DNA from: Treponema sp.
GTDB lineage: Bacteria > Spirochaetota > Spirochaetia > Treponematales > Treponemataceae
Direction of reading: 5' to 3'
Length of the DNA stretch: 64,000 bases
Assembly: GCA_014804005.1 (NCBI GenBank)
Contig: JAAVAP010000016.1
Location: 1 to 64,000 of the forward strand
A program made the position numbers and the translations under genes. Within the stretch, counting starts at the first letter, position 1, and every line of letters begins with the position of its first letter. Under the pieces are notes generated by a model. The model saw only the letters and a program-made list of their open reading frames with translations. It was not told the DNA's origin and searched no databases. This document shows, in pieces, positions 8,306-15,456 of the stretch.

Positions 8306-8640
8306 AATAGTACTCCTTGTAATGCGACATCCTAGAAAGTTGCAACTTTCGGGGATGTCGCATTCGTCCGCGGTAAGCAACTTGTTGCTCCGCGGACACT
8401 TGAATAAGACAGTTTTGTAAGAAACTGTCAGCTGAAAACTGACCCGCCATCTGAGCGGCAGTTTTCAGTACTCCTTTGCGCTTTACATCCGCCGATGATT
8501 GTTTGGTTGAAAACTGAGAAGACCGCTGTCTTCTCAGTTTGTATTCTTCACGCGCCGCTTTTGGTTTTGCGCGGGAAGTATGCTCCTTGCCAACGAGTTT
8601 TCAACGAAAACTTGCTGGCAGAGCGAAGCATAGGCAGCAC
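8306..8640. repeat. Run of six different inverted repeats
   Basis: Successive stems: AATGCGACATCC (8321-8332 with 8353-8364, inner GAAAGTTGCAACTTTC); GTCCGCGG (8366-8373 with 8390-8397, inner AGCAAC/GTTGCT); GACAGTTT (8408-8415/8422-8429); CTGAAAACTG (8432-8441/8459-8468); AAACTGAGAAGAC (8511-8523/8528-8540); and an imperfect GCCAACGAGTTTTC hairpin (8590-8619). Stems are unrelated to each other. SD-like AAGGAGTACT occurs twice on the reverse strand. The rest of the gap to 8729 shows nothing else. Confidence 0.8.
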
Positions 8641-8729
8641 AACGTACCGCCTGATTATTGCTTGGCAAATGCTATATCTTTGCCTGATAACCCGTTGTCA
8701 TTATGGATTCCACGTAGCCCCAATTCCGA

Positions 8730-11585
8730 CTATCTGCAGATTGGAATTGGAGTCAAATATGGCACCATTTTTTTTATATTATCCCATTCCGCCTTCGTGC
8801 CGATGTATCTCACGGTCGTGAGATTCTTGCACAACTTGAACGCCGCCTGCCCAATGCTCGTAACACTGCTGGGTATCCACAGGTTCGTTAGCCCTGTGCA
8901 CGAATAGAACGCATATTGGCCGATGCTCGTAACACCCTCGGGTATCGTCATGCTCGTTAAACCACTGCACCCATAGAACGCACTGTCCCCGATGCTCGTC
9001 ACACTGTCGGGTATCGTCACGCTAGTTAGGCCACTGCACAAAGAGAATGCACTTTCCCCGATGCTCGTAACACTGTTGGGTATCGTCACACTCGTGAGAC
9101 TTGTGCAATTAGAGAACACATCGCCCCCGATGCTTGTCACACTGCCAGGTATTGTCACGCTCCAAAGCTTGGAGCAATACGCGAACGTACCGTCCCCGAT
9201 ACTCGTAACACTGTTGGGTATCGTCACGCTAGTTAGACCACTACACAAAGAGAATGCCCTTTCCCCGATGCTCGTAACACTGTTGGGTATCGTCATGCTC
9301 GTTAGACCCTTGCACCCAGAGAACGCATACGCCCCGATGCTTGTCACGCTGTCGGGTATCGTTACTTTCGTTAGACCAGTACACGAACCGAACGCATTGG
9401 ACCCGATGCTCGTAACACTGTTGGGTATCGTCATGCTCGTTAGACCACTACACATAGAGAATGCATTATCCCCGATGCTCGTAACACTGTTGGGTATCGT
9501 CACGCCAGTTAGACCCCTGCACGAAGAGAACGCATTATAGCCGATTTTCGTCACGCCATCAGGTATGACAAGTTTTGCGGGGAGTTTATTTTTATCAACA
9601 CCTGTCACTGTCCTACCACTAATCGTTAGGTATTCGGGAATTTTTTCAACTTCAACGCCTATGTGTCCATCACTACAACGGATGCAAGTAATATCTACTT
9701 TGTCGCTTCCTTCGATTGCATTCCACTGCGCTTTCGTACCGCTGAATTCTATTTTCGTGAGACTCGTACAATCCTTGAACGCATCGCTTCCAATACTCTT
9801 CACACTTGCGGGTATCTCCACGCTATTGAGAGACGTGCACTTCTCGAACGCCCTGCTCCCGATACTAGTCACGCTGTTGGGTATAGTCATGCTCTTGATA
9901 CTCCAGCACTCAAAAAATGCCATTTCCCCGATGCTCGTCACTCTGTTGGGTATAGTCACGCCTGTGAGTTTATAACAAGCTCTGAATGCACTGTTTCCGA
10001 TACTCGTCACACTGTCAGGTATAGTCACGCCAGTGAGGCTCGTACAACCAGAGAACGCACCGTCCCCGATGCCCGTCACCCCATCAGGGATTACCACTGA
10101 CTTTTCATCCCCCATTGAATAATACTTTTTGAGTACGCCGTTTTCGTCTATAGTGCCGTATGTCATGGACGGATTTTTTCCGCATTCTGTACATTTTCCA
10201 TCTTTATAGGAATGGTTGTGCACAGTAACCTCGCACGTATCCGTCTTGCCGCCCGCACGCGCGGTGGCGGTGATTGTCGCCGTGCCTGCTTTGAGCGCCT
10301 TCACAGTGCCGTAGTCGTCCACCGTCGCAATTGTTTCATCGGAAGATGACCATATTACAGTCTTATCGTCCGCATCATCAGGCGTTACCTTCGCTCTCAC
10401 CTCTCCTTTCTCACCGCATGCGAGCTTTAGAGTTGTCTTGGTGAGCGTGATGCTCTCGATAGGTCTAGGATTCACGGTGACCTCGCATGTCGCCGTAAAA
10501 CCACCTTCCAGTGTGATGGCGATGATTGTCGCAGTGCCCGCCTTGCGCGCCGTAACTATGCCGTCCCCCCATGAATCCACATCCGCGACATCACGATCGG
10601 AGGTTCTCCAGTTCACCGCAGTGTAGTCCGCATTACTCGGCAGCACCGTCGCCGTTAATTTGAATTCCTCGTCGCGATTGAGCGTGAGCGTTTCATAGTC
10701 GAGCGTGATGCCCTCCACTGGAACACTTATCCGCTCTACGATTACTTCACACTCCGCCTTTTTATTCCCTGCATATGCGGTAATTGTCGCAGTGCCTTCT
10801 TCATGTGCTGTCACAGTGCCGTCAGAGTCCACAGTCGCTATCCAATAATTGGAAGTACCCCATCCCACAGTCTTGTCAATCGCGTCATCAGGGTGTACTG
10901 TCGCCACAAGCGTTCCAGTACTACCAGGCGCGAGCATGAGCGTTTCCGTATTTAGCGTGACGCTTTCCACTGCACCTGGGAGATCCGGCTGCTCCACGTA
11001 TTCCTCATTCACGTAGACCGTGCAAGATGCTGTAACGTCGCCTACTTGAGCGGTTATGATTGCCGTGCCTTCCGTAACCGCTGTAATCATGCCATAATCA
11101 TCCACCGTCGCGACTCCAGTATCGGAAGATGTCCATGTTACGGCTTTGCTGTCAGCGTTCTCAGGGTGCACCGTTACAGTCAGTATTCGCGACTCGTTAC
11201 GTCTGAGCCAAAGGGTCGTTTCGGAGAGCGTGATGTTTTGCACCATCGGCGGTTTCACGGTAACTGTGCAAGTCGCCATTTTGTCGCCCGCCTGTGCGGT
11301 GATGGTTGCCGTTCCCTCATAGTATTCAGATGCAGTAATCGTGCCATCCCAAATCACTCCCACAACATCTACGTCGGATGATGACCATGTTACATACCTG
11401 TTGTCAGCGTTCAATGGCAGTACAGTCGCAGTCAGCGTTCTCGTCTCGCCGGGCTCTAGCGTGAGCGATGTTTCATTGAGCGTGACGCTTTGCACCGCGA
11501 TGGGTTCTGGCTCTGAGACGACCTTGCACCCTGCGAGCGCGATTGCGAATGCCGCAAGCGCGGCTACAATCCATATCTTTTTCAT
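8730..11585 (-). CDS. Surface lipoprotein, five Ig-like (BIG2) domains plus BspA LRRs
   Basis: 951 aa. Signal peptide with lipobox LAGC (Cys about residue 20). Five Big_2 Ig-like domains follow (about residues 32-455), each ending in a 'GTATITA...TCTVTV'-type strand pair. A short 'HNHSYKDGKCTECGK' segment leads to two blocks of BspA/TpLRR (LRR_5) repeats of about 23 residues, consensus 'VTIPNSVTSIGxxAFxxC', split by 'GTKAQWNAIEGSDKVDI'. Such proteins are exported adhesins or substrate binders in treponemes; the ligand is unknown. The SD AAGGAGG lies in a 30-bp stretch also found before the DUF6261-like gene upstream. Co-transcription with that gene places it under the poly-G switch of locus 2. 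Confidence 0.9.
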   Translation of the reverse strand: MKKIWIVAALAAFAIALAGCKVVSEPEPIAVQSVTLNETSLTLEPGETRTLTATVLPLNADNRYVTWSSSDVDVVGVIWDGTITASEYYEGTATITAQAGDKMATCTVTVKPPMVQNITLSETTLWLRRNESRILTVTVHPENADSKAVTWTSSDTGVATVDDYGMITAVTEGTAIITAQVGDVTASCTVYVNEEYVEQPDLPGAVESVTLNTETLMLAPGSTGTLVATVHPDDAIDKTVGWGTSNYWIATVDSDGTVTAHEEGTATITAYAGNKKAECEVIVERISVPVEGITLDYETLTLNRDEEFKLTATVLPSNADYTAVNWRTSDRDVADVDSWGDGIVTARKAGTATIIAITLEGGFTATCEVTVNPRPIESITLTKTTLKLACGEKGEVRAKVTPDDADDKTVIWSSSDETIATVDDYGTVKALKAGTATITATARAGGKTDTCEVTVHNHSYKDGKCTECGKNPSMTYGTIDENGVLKKYYSMGDEKSVVIPDGVTGIGDGAFSGCTSLTGVTIPDSVTSIGNSAFRACYKLTGVTIPNRVTSIGEMAFFECWSIKSMTIPNSVTSIGSRAFEKCTSLNSVEIPASVKSIGSDAFKDCTSLTKIEFSGTKAQWNAIEGSDKVDITCIRCSDGHIGVEVEKIPEYLTISGRTVTGVDKNKLPAKLVIPDGVTKIGYNAFSSCRGLTGVTIPNSVTSIGDNAFSMCSGLTSMTIPNSVTSIGSNAFGSCTGLTKVTIPDSVTSIGAYAFSGCKGLTSMTIPNSVTSIGERAFSLCSGLTSVTIPNSVTSIGDGTFAYCSKLWSVTIPGSVTSIGGDVFSNCTSLTSVTIPNSVTSIGESAFSLCSGLTSVTIPDSVTSIGDSAFYGCSGLTSMTIPEGVTSIGQYAFYSCTGLTNLWIPSSVTSIGQAAFKLCKNLTTVRYIGTKAEWDNIKKMVPYLTPIPICR

Positions 11586-11664
11586 AAGTCCTCCTTGTTG
11601 CCATTTGCAGGCGATTTATTTTTTTACTACTCCGCCACATCATCGCAGTACTATGCACTGCGTA

Positions 11665-12393
11665 TTACTCTGCCACGTCCACAGATGTCGCGGACTTTTT
11701 CTTTCCGCCCAAGACTTCTTGCCTAAAATGCGCTATTTCCGTATTCGCATAGTCGATGAACGCGGCGTAATCCGCCTCGCCCTCAAGCAATGCATGCGCG
11801 TTCACATGAAGCACGAGCACTTTGTACGCCTCGTCGCTCGCCGTGCGAGCCGCTTTCAATGCGCCGGCGGTTTTTGCCGAACGCTCGTCCGTGCGCTGCC
11901 CCGTAAGAGAGCGCACTTCCTCGTTCGCGACTTTGAGCTTTTCCACGAACGTCGAAAGCGAGAGCACCTTCACCTGCTCGGCGAATTTGCCCTCCAAGTC
12001 TTGGATAAAGTTCACGAGCAAGCCGGTTTCTTTGTCCAACTGCGCCTGCACGTCGATTTTGTAGTCCTTGATGTGCTGATTGAGCACCTTCGCCGCCTCC
12101 GCCATTTCCTCCATGGGGAAATTCGTGTAGCCTGCGACGGCTTTCTTGTAGCCGGCATACAATTGGTCGCGAAGCCTGTCTGCCGCCACGATTTTGTCGG
12201 TGGTGAGGCTTTTCGCGCTGATTTTGAGGTTCTCGTCCTCCGCCGTCACCGCAGAACGAAGCGCGGCGACCTGCGCCTTGCACTTCTCCGCCACAGCCGT
12301 GTCCTTTTCCGCGCGCTCCGCCATGTTCGAGACGAACAGGAAGTGCGCCGCGTTGTTCATGCTTGTGAGCGGAAGTGTCTGGATTTCTTTCAT
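11665..12393 (-). CDS. DUF6261-like protein, locus 2
   Basis: 242 aa, helical, no signal peptide. Features 'AAHFLFVSNMAE' near the start and 'AADRLRDQLYAGYKKAV' in the middle, patterns I associate with DUF6261 proteins of Bacteroidota. It is the most typical member of the three copies in the window and more distant from copies 1 and 3 than those are from each other. Function unknown. ATG overlaps the stop of the leader ORF as ATGA, and AAGGAG lies in the leader's last codons. The next gene is the Ig/LRR lipoprotein, 79 bp downstream, so this protein is a candidate accessory or regulator for that surface protein. Confidence 0.72.
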   Translation of the reverse strand: MKEIQTLPLTSMNNAAHFLFVSNMAERAEKDTAVAEKCKAQVAALRSAVTAEDENLKISAKSLTTDKIVAADRLRDQLYAGYKKAVAGYTNFPMEEMAEAAKVLNQHIKDYKIDVQAQLDKETGLLVNFIQDLEGKFAEQVKVLSLSTFVEKLKVANEEVRSLTGQRTDERSAKTAGALKAARTASDEAYKVLVLHVNAHALLEGEADYAAFIDYANTEIAHFRQEVLGGKKKSATSVDVAE

Positions 12394-13060
12394 AAAAACT
12401 CCTTGTTGCCCTTTACAGGCGATTTATTTTCTTGCCCTTCAGATTCGTGCTTGTGAGAATCCGCGAAGCTGTCAGAGGTCTCGGAAAGTATGTTGTTAGT
12501 TGCTGTGGACACGTCGGAGACCTCGGATTGTGCTTTGTCGAATGCTGTGGACACGTCAGAGGTCTCGGATTGCATTTTGTCGGTCGCTGTGGACGTGTCA
12601 GAGGTCTCGGATTGTACTTTGTTGAACGCTGTGATGCTGTCGGAGGTCTCGGATGGTATTCTGTTAAACGCTGTGAAGCCGTCGGAGGCCTCGGATTGCA
12701 TTTTGTTAATCACTGATAAGGAATTTTGCGCACCAAATTTGTATTTGTCGAGTAGCGAGAGATTATCAATTGTGATTTTGCGGGGTCTTGGGGCGAAAAT
12801 AACACGAGTTTTTGAGGTTTTCTTAAATGCCCTCGCGAGTTTTCGAAGAAAACTCGGTAGCAAACCGCAGGTTTGCGTAAAAAAGGACGCGCAATGCGAA
12901 ATTATATCCGCATTGCGCGTCCTTTTATAAGAGAATCGTCCTTTTCCGGAAAAACTTAGGTCGTTATACCCCCCCCCGTACTCGCGGAGAATATTCTACC
13001 CATGCAAAGCGGCGAGAATTGCGCGATTGAGAAGCAAGTTTTGGTGAAACGCCTAGGCAT
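12390..13060 (-). CDS. Phase-variable leader ORF 2, presently OFF
   Basis: ATG 13060 has AGGAAG 6 nt upstream and a promoter above it. The frame meets the G9 tract at codon 28 and stops as 'GGGITT' plus TAA. One more G (10 or 7) opens 223 codons through a 36-residue stretch, then 14-residue repeats of the type 'FNKVQSETSDxxTA' from the 42-bp array, ending TGA that overlaps the DUF6261-like ATG (ATGA). Here the repeat unit is a multiple of three, so the peptide repeat is regular and Ser/Thr/Asp-rich; a real secreted or structural product cannot be excluded. Coupled re-initiation is the favoured role. Confidence 0.5.
12480..12720. repeat. 42-bp tandem repeat array, six copies
   Basis: CTCGG anchors fall at 12480, 12522, 12564, 12606, 12648 and 12690, exactly 42 bp apart. 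The unit holds 'GAGGTCTCGGATTG'. The array lies in the leader of DUF6261-like gene 2; arrays with unrelated sequence but the same period stand in the leaders of the other two copies. Confidence 0.9.
12879..12926 (-). terminator. Attenuator-like terminator in leader 2
   Basis: Perfect 18-bp inverted repeat (12881-12898 with 12909-12926; core GGACGCGCAATGCG), 10-nt loop, and six T on the reverse strand directly after the stem. It lies about 45 nt downstream of the G9 tract and far upstream of the gene, so it would stop transcription unless ribosomes disrupt it. In the ON frame it is translated. Confidence 0.7.
12969..12977 (-). repeat. G9 homopolymer (phase-variation tract), locus 2
   Basis: Nine G in the reading direction, followed by TATAAC exactly as at locus 4. 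Inside codon 28 onward of leader ORF 2. Ten or seven G would open the long frame. Confidence 0.85.
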
Positions 13061-13088
13061 AATCATCTTCCTGTTTTCAGATAAAAAC

Positions 13089-13117
13089 ATTCTATTGCAA
13101 TTCCGGATATTTGTCAA
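13089..13117 (-). promoter_or_regulatory. Promoter of surface locus 2
   Basis: TTGACA (13117-13112), 17-bp spacer, TAGAAT (13094-13089). About 29 nt before the SD-preceded leader ATG at 13060. Confidence 0.7.
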
Positions 13118-13229
13118 TTGAAATAATTTGCGCACGGAATTGAATTTTTCATGGGTGGCAATGTGGCTCGCGATTAATGCCATCGCAATATATATAGTAT
13201 GGAAAAACTATTTTCAGGAGGAAAACTTG

Positions 13230-13268
13230 ATGACAAAACGAGCGAAATCTTTTAGAATGAAACAATGA
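13230..13268 (+). CDS. 12-codon ORF coupled to recO
   Basis: ATG follows a strong SD (AGGAGG, 7 nt spacing) and encodes MTKRAKSFRMKQ; its TGA overlaps the recO ATG. recO itself has no SD, so this mini-ORF may deliver ribosomes to it. Too short to recognise; it could be a true leader peptide or a chance ORF. Confidence 0.4.
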   Translation: MTKRAKSFRMKQ

Positions 13269-14077
13269 CCCGAAACGTTTCAAAGAGCGCGCTGGTGATT
13301 TCCGTGCGGGCGACCGCGCAAGACAATCGTTCGGTGTGCGTTCTCACGAAAGACGGAATCGAATTCTCCACGCTTTTCGGCGGCCCAAAAAGCAGGCTTT
13401 CCGGCGCGGTGAGTCCGTGGAATTCGGGAACGATGTATTTTTACAACAATGCCGAAAAAGCCTCGTCGAAAATCACAGATTTCGACGTGAAAAAATATCA
13501 TCCCACTTTCCGCGAAAACCTTTTCAAAAGTTTCGCCGCGGCGTTGGCGGGCGAAATCGCCGTAAAGTCGAAATGCGCGGGCAACGGCAAGGCGACATTT
13601 TTTTTGCTTAACGGCTTTTTGGACGGAATGGACTTGTGCGACGAAAACGCGGCTCGGCTCGGGCTTTTGCGCTTTTTGTGGCGATATTTGGATTTGCTCG
13701 GAGTCCGTCCCGAAACGAAAAGCTGCGCGCTTTGCTCGAAAGAATTCGCCTTTTCCCCGGCGAGAAATCCCGCTGGAAATTCTTTCGAAAACGTGATACA
13801 ATATGAAAGTCAAGGCGGCGTCGTTTTTTCGCCCGAGCAAGGCGGATTTTTGTGCGAGGACTGCGCTTGCGCGAAATCCGAGCAAGGCTTTGAGCGGCTT
13901 TCGCCAGCGTCGCTTTTTTATCTTGACGCGGCGGGCGGCGAAAACCTTGCGGCGGCGCGAAACGCGTCGCTTTCAAAAGGCGACCACGACGCATTAAAAG
14001 CCTTTTTGTTCCGAATGACAGAAAACGCTTTGGGGCAAAGGCTAAAAACACTTTCCACTGGGAGAGGAATTTTATGA
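13265..14077 (+). CDS. recO: DNA repair protein RecO
   Basis: RecO loads RecA on SSB-coated single strands in the RecFOR pathway. The 270-aa protein has an N-terminal OB-like part ('ALVISVRATAQDNRSV') and a C-terminal helical domain with a zinc site, 'CALCSKEF' and 'CEDCAC', typical of RecO. Start ATG overlaps the stop of a 12-codon ORF; the stop overlaps the start of the next gene (pdp) by 4 nt, so recO-pdp are co-translated. RecO is poorly conserved and the assignment rests on size, zinc site and the N-terminal pattern. Confidence 0.8.
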   Translation: MTRNVSKSALVISVRATAQDNRSVCVLTKDGIEFSTLFGGPKSRLSGAVSPWNSGTMYFYNNAEKASSKITDFDVKKYHPTFRENLFKSFAAALAGEIAVKSKCAGNGKATFFLLNGFLDGMDLCDENAARLGLLRFLWRYLDLLGVRPETKSCALCSKEFAFSPARNPAGNSFENVIQYESQGGVVFSPEQGGFLCEDCACAKSEQGFERLSPASLFYLDAAGGENLAAARNASLSKGDHDALKAFLFRMTENALGQRLKTLSTGRGIL

Positions 14078-15438
14078 GAGCAGTTGACATAATAATGAAA
14101 AAACGAGGGAATTTCGCGCTTTCTTCGGACGGAAGCAAAAGCGTAGCGACGGACACAAGACTTTCCGCAGAAGAAATAAAATTTTTGGTGCAAGGCTATG
14201 TCGCAGGAACTATTCCCGAATATCAAATCTCGGCGTTCTTGATGGCGGTCTATTTCAACGGAATGACTTTCGAAGAAACGAGCGCGCTCACGGAATGCAT
14301 GCTAAATTCCGGCGAAAAAATCGAACTTCACGGCGAGCAATTCAAATCCCTCGGACTGCGCGGACCTTTCGTGGACAAGCATTCAACGGGCGGTGTCGGC
14401 GACAAAATCTCGCTTCCGCTCGCTCCAATCGTGGCAGCATGCGGCGTTCAAATCCCGATGATGAGCGGACGCGCGCTCGGGCACACTGGCGGAACTTTGG
14501 ACAAGCTAGAATCGATTTCAGGATATCGCACGGGGCTTTCGTCGGACGAATTTCGAAAACTCATCGCGAAGAACGGCTACGCGATGACTGGCCAAACGGA
14601 AAAAATCGTTCCTGCCGACCGCCTTCTCTACGCGCTCCGTGACGTAACTGGAACGGTGGAATCCGTTCCGCTGATTACGGCGAGCATTCTTTCCAAAAAA
14701 GTGGCGGAAGGAAGCGACGCGCTTGTTTTCGACGTGAAGTGCGGAAGCGGCGCGTTCATGAAAAGCGAGGTGGCGGCGACCGAACTTGCAGAAAGTCTCG
14801 TTAAAACCGCCCAAGCGATGGGCAAAAAAGCCGCCGCGTTCATCACGGACATGGATTCGCCTTTGGGCCGCAAAATCGGAAATTTCCTTGAAATCGAGGA
14901 GACTTTGGATTGCCTGAAAGGAAAAGGGCCTTCGGACGTGATGGATTTGACATACGCGCTCGCCTCGCAAATGCTGATTTTCGGCGAAAAGGCTTCTTCC
15001 AAAGAAGACGCTTTGGAAAAATGCCGCAAAGCCGTGGAAAGCGGCGCGGCTTTGCAAAGATTCCTGGACAATGTGGAAAGTCAGGGTGGCGATGCGCAAA
15101 AAATGCTTTCGGACTATTCAACGCGCCGAAGCCGATTCAAGACGGAAATCTTCGCGCAGCAGGACGGCTTCGTCAAAATCGACGCTTACAAAACAGGGCT
15201 TTCGGGCGTATATCTCGGCGTGGGCCGCAACAAGACCACGGACAAAGTTTGCGCCGAAGCAGGAATCATCTTGCACGCGAAAACCGGCGACGCAGTAAAA
15301 AAAGGCGAGCGGCTCATGGAAATTTTCGGCAAGGACGAAGAATGCCTTTTGCCCGCGAAAAAGATTCTCGAAGAAGCCGTTTCGTATTCGGACGAAAAAA
15401 TCACGCGCCCGCCGCTGATTTTAAAGGAAATAATTTAA
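14074..15438 (+). CDS. pdp: Pyrimidine-nucleoside / thymidine phosphorylase
   Basis: Phosphorolysis of uridine or thymidine to base and (deoxy)ribose-1-phosphate in nucleoside salvage. 454 aa, full length. Motifs: 'MRAVDIIMKKR' start, phosphate-binding 'DKHSTGGVGDKISL', signature 'SGRALGHTGGTLDKLESI', and the C-terminal PYNP domain ('AQQDGFVKIDAYKTG'). Known substrate-deciding residues cannot be judged by eye, so deoA would be an alternative name. Follows recO with a 4-nt overlap and precedes recJ by 18 nt, forming a three-gene unit. Confidence 0.9.
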   Translation: MRAVDIIMKKRGNFALSSDGSKSVATDTRLSAEEIKFLVQGYVAGTIPEYQISAFLMAVYFNGMTFEETSALTECMLNSGEKIELHGEQFKSLGLRGPFVDKHSTGGVGDKISLPLAPIVAACGVQIPMMSGRALGHTGGTLDKLESISGYRTGLSSDEFRKLIAKNGYAMTGQTEKIVPADRLLYALRDVTGTVESVPLITASILSKKVAEGSDALVFDVKCGSGAFMKSEVAATELAESLVKTAQAMGKKAAAFITDMDSPLGRKIGNFLEIEETLDCLKGKGPSDVMDLTYALASQMLIFGEKASSKEDALEKCRKAVESGAALQRFLDNVESQGGDAQKMLSDYSTRRSRFKTEIFAQQDGFVKIDAYKTGLSGVYLGVGRNKTTDKVCAEAGIILHAKTGDAVKKGERLMEIFGKDEECLLPAKKILEEAVSYSDEKITRPPLILKEII

Positions 15439-15456
15439 TCCGCGCGGAGACTTTCT

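Noticed and set aside
7742..8380. Longer P-loop protein starting at 8380
   Set aside because: The extra residues come from a hairpin, and ATG 8305 has a proper SD and begins the Walker A segment.
8306..8640. Integron attC sites
   Set aside because: Hairpins are too short and dissimilar, and no conserved attC core sequences or integrase gene are seen.
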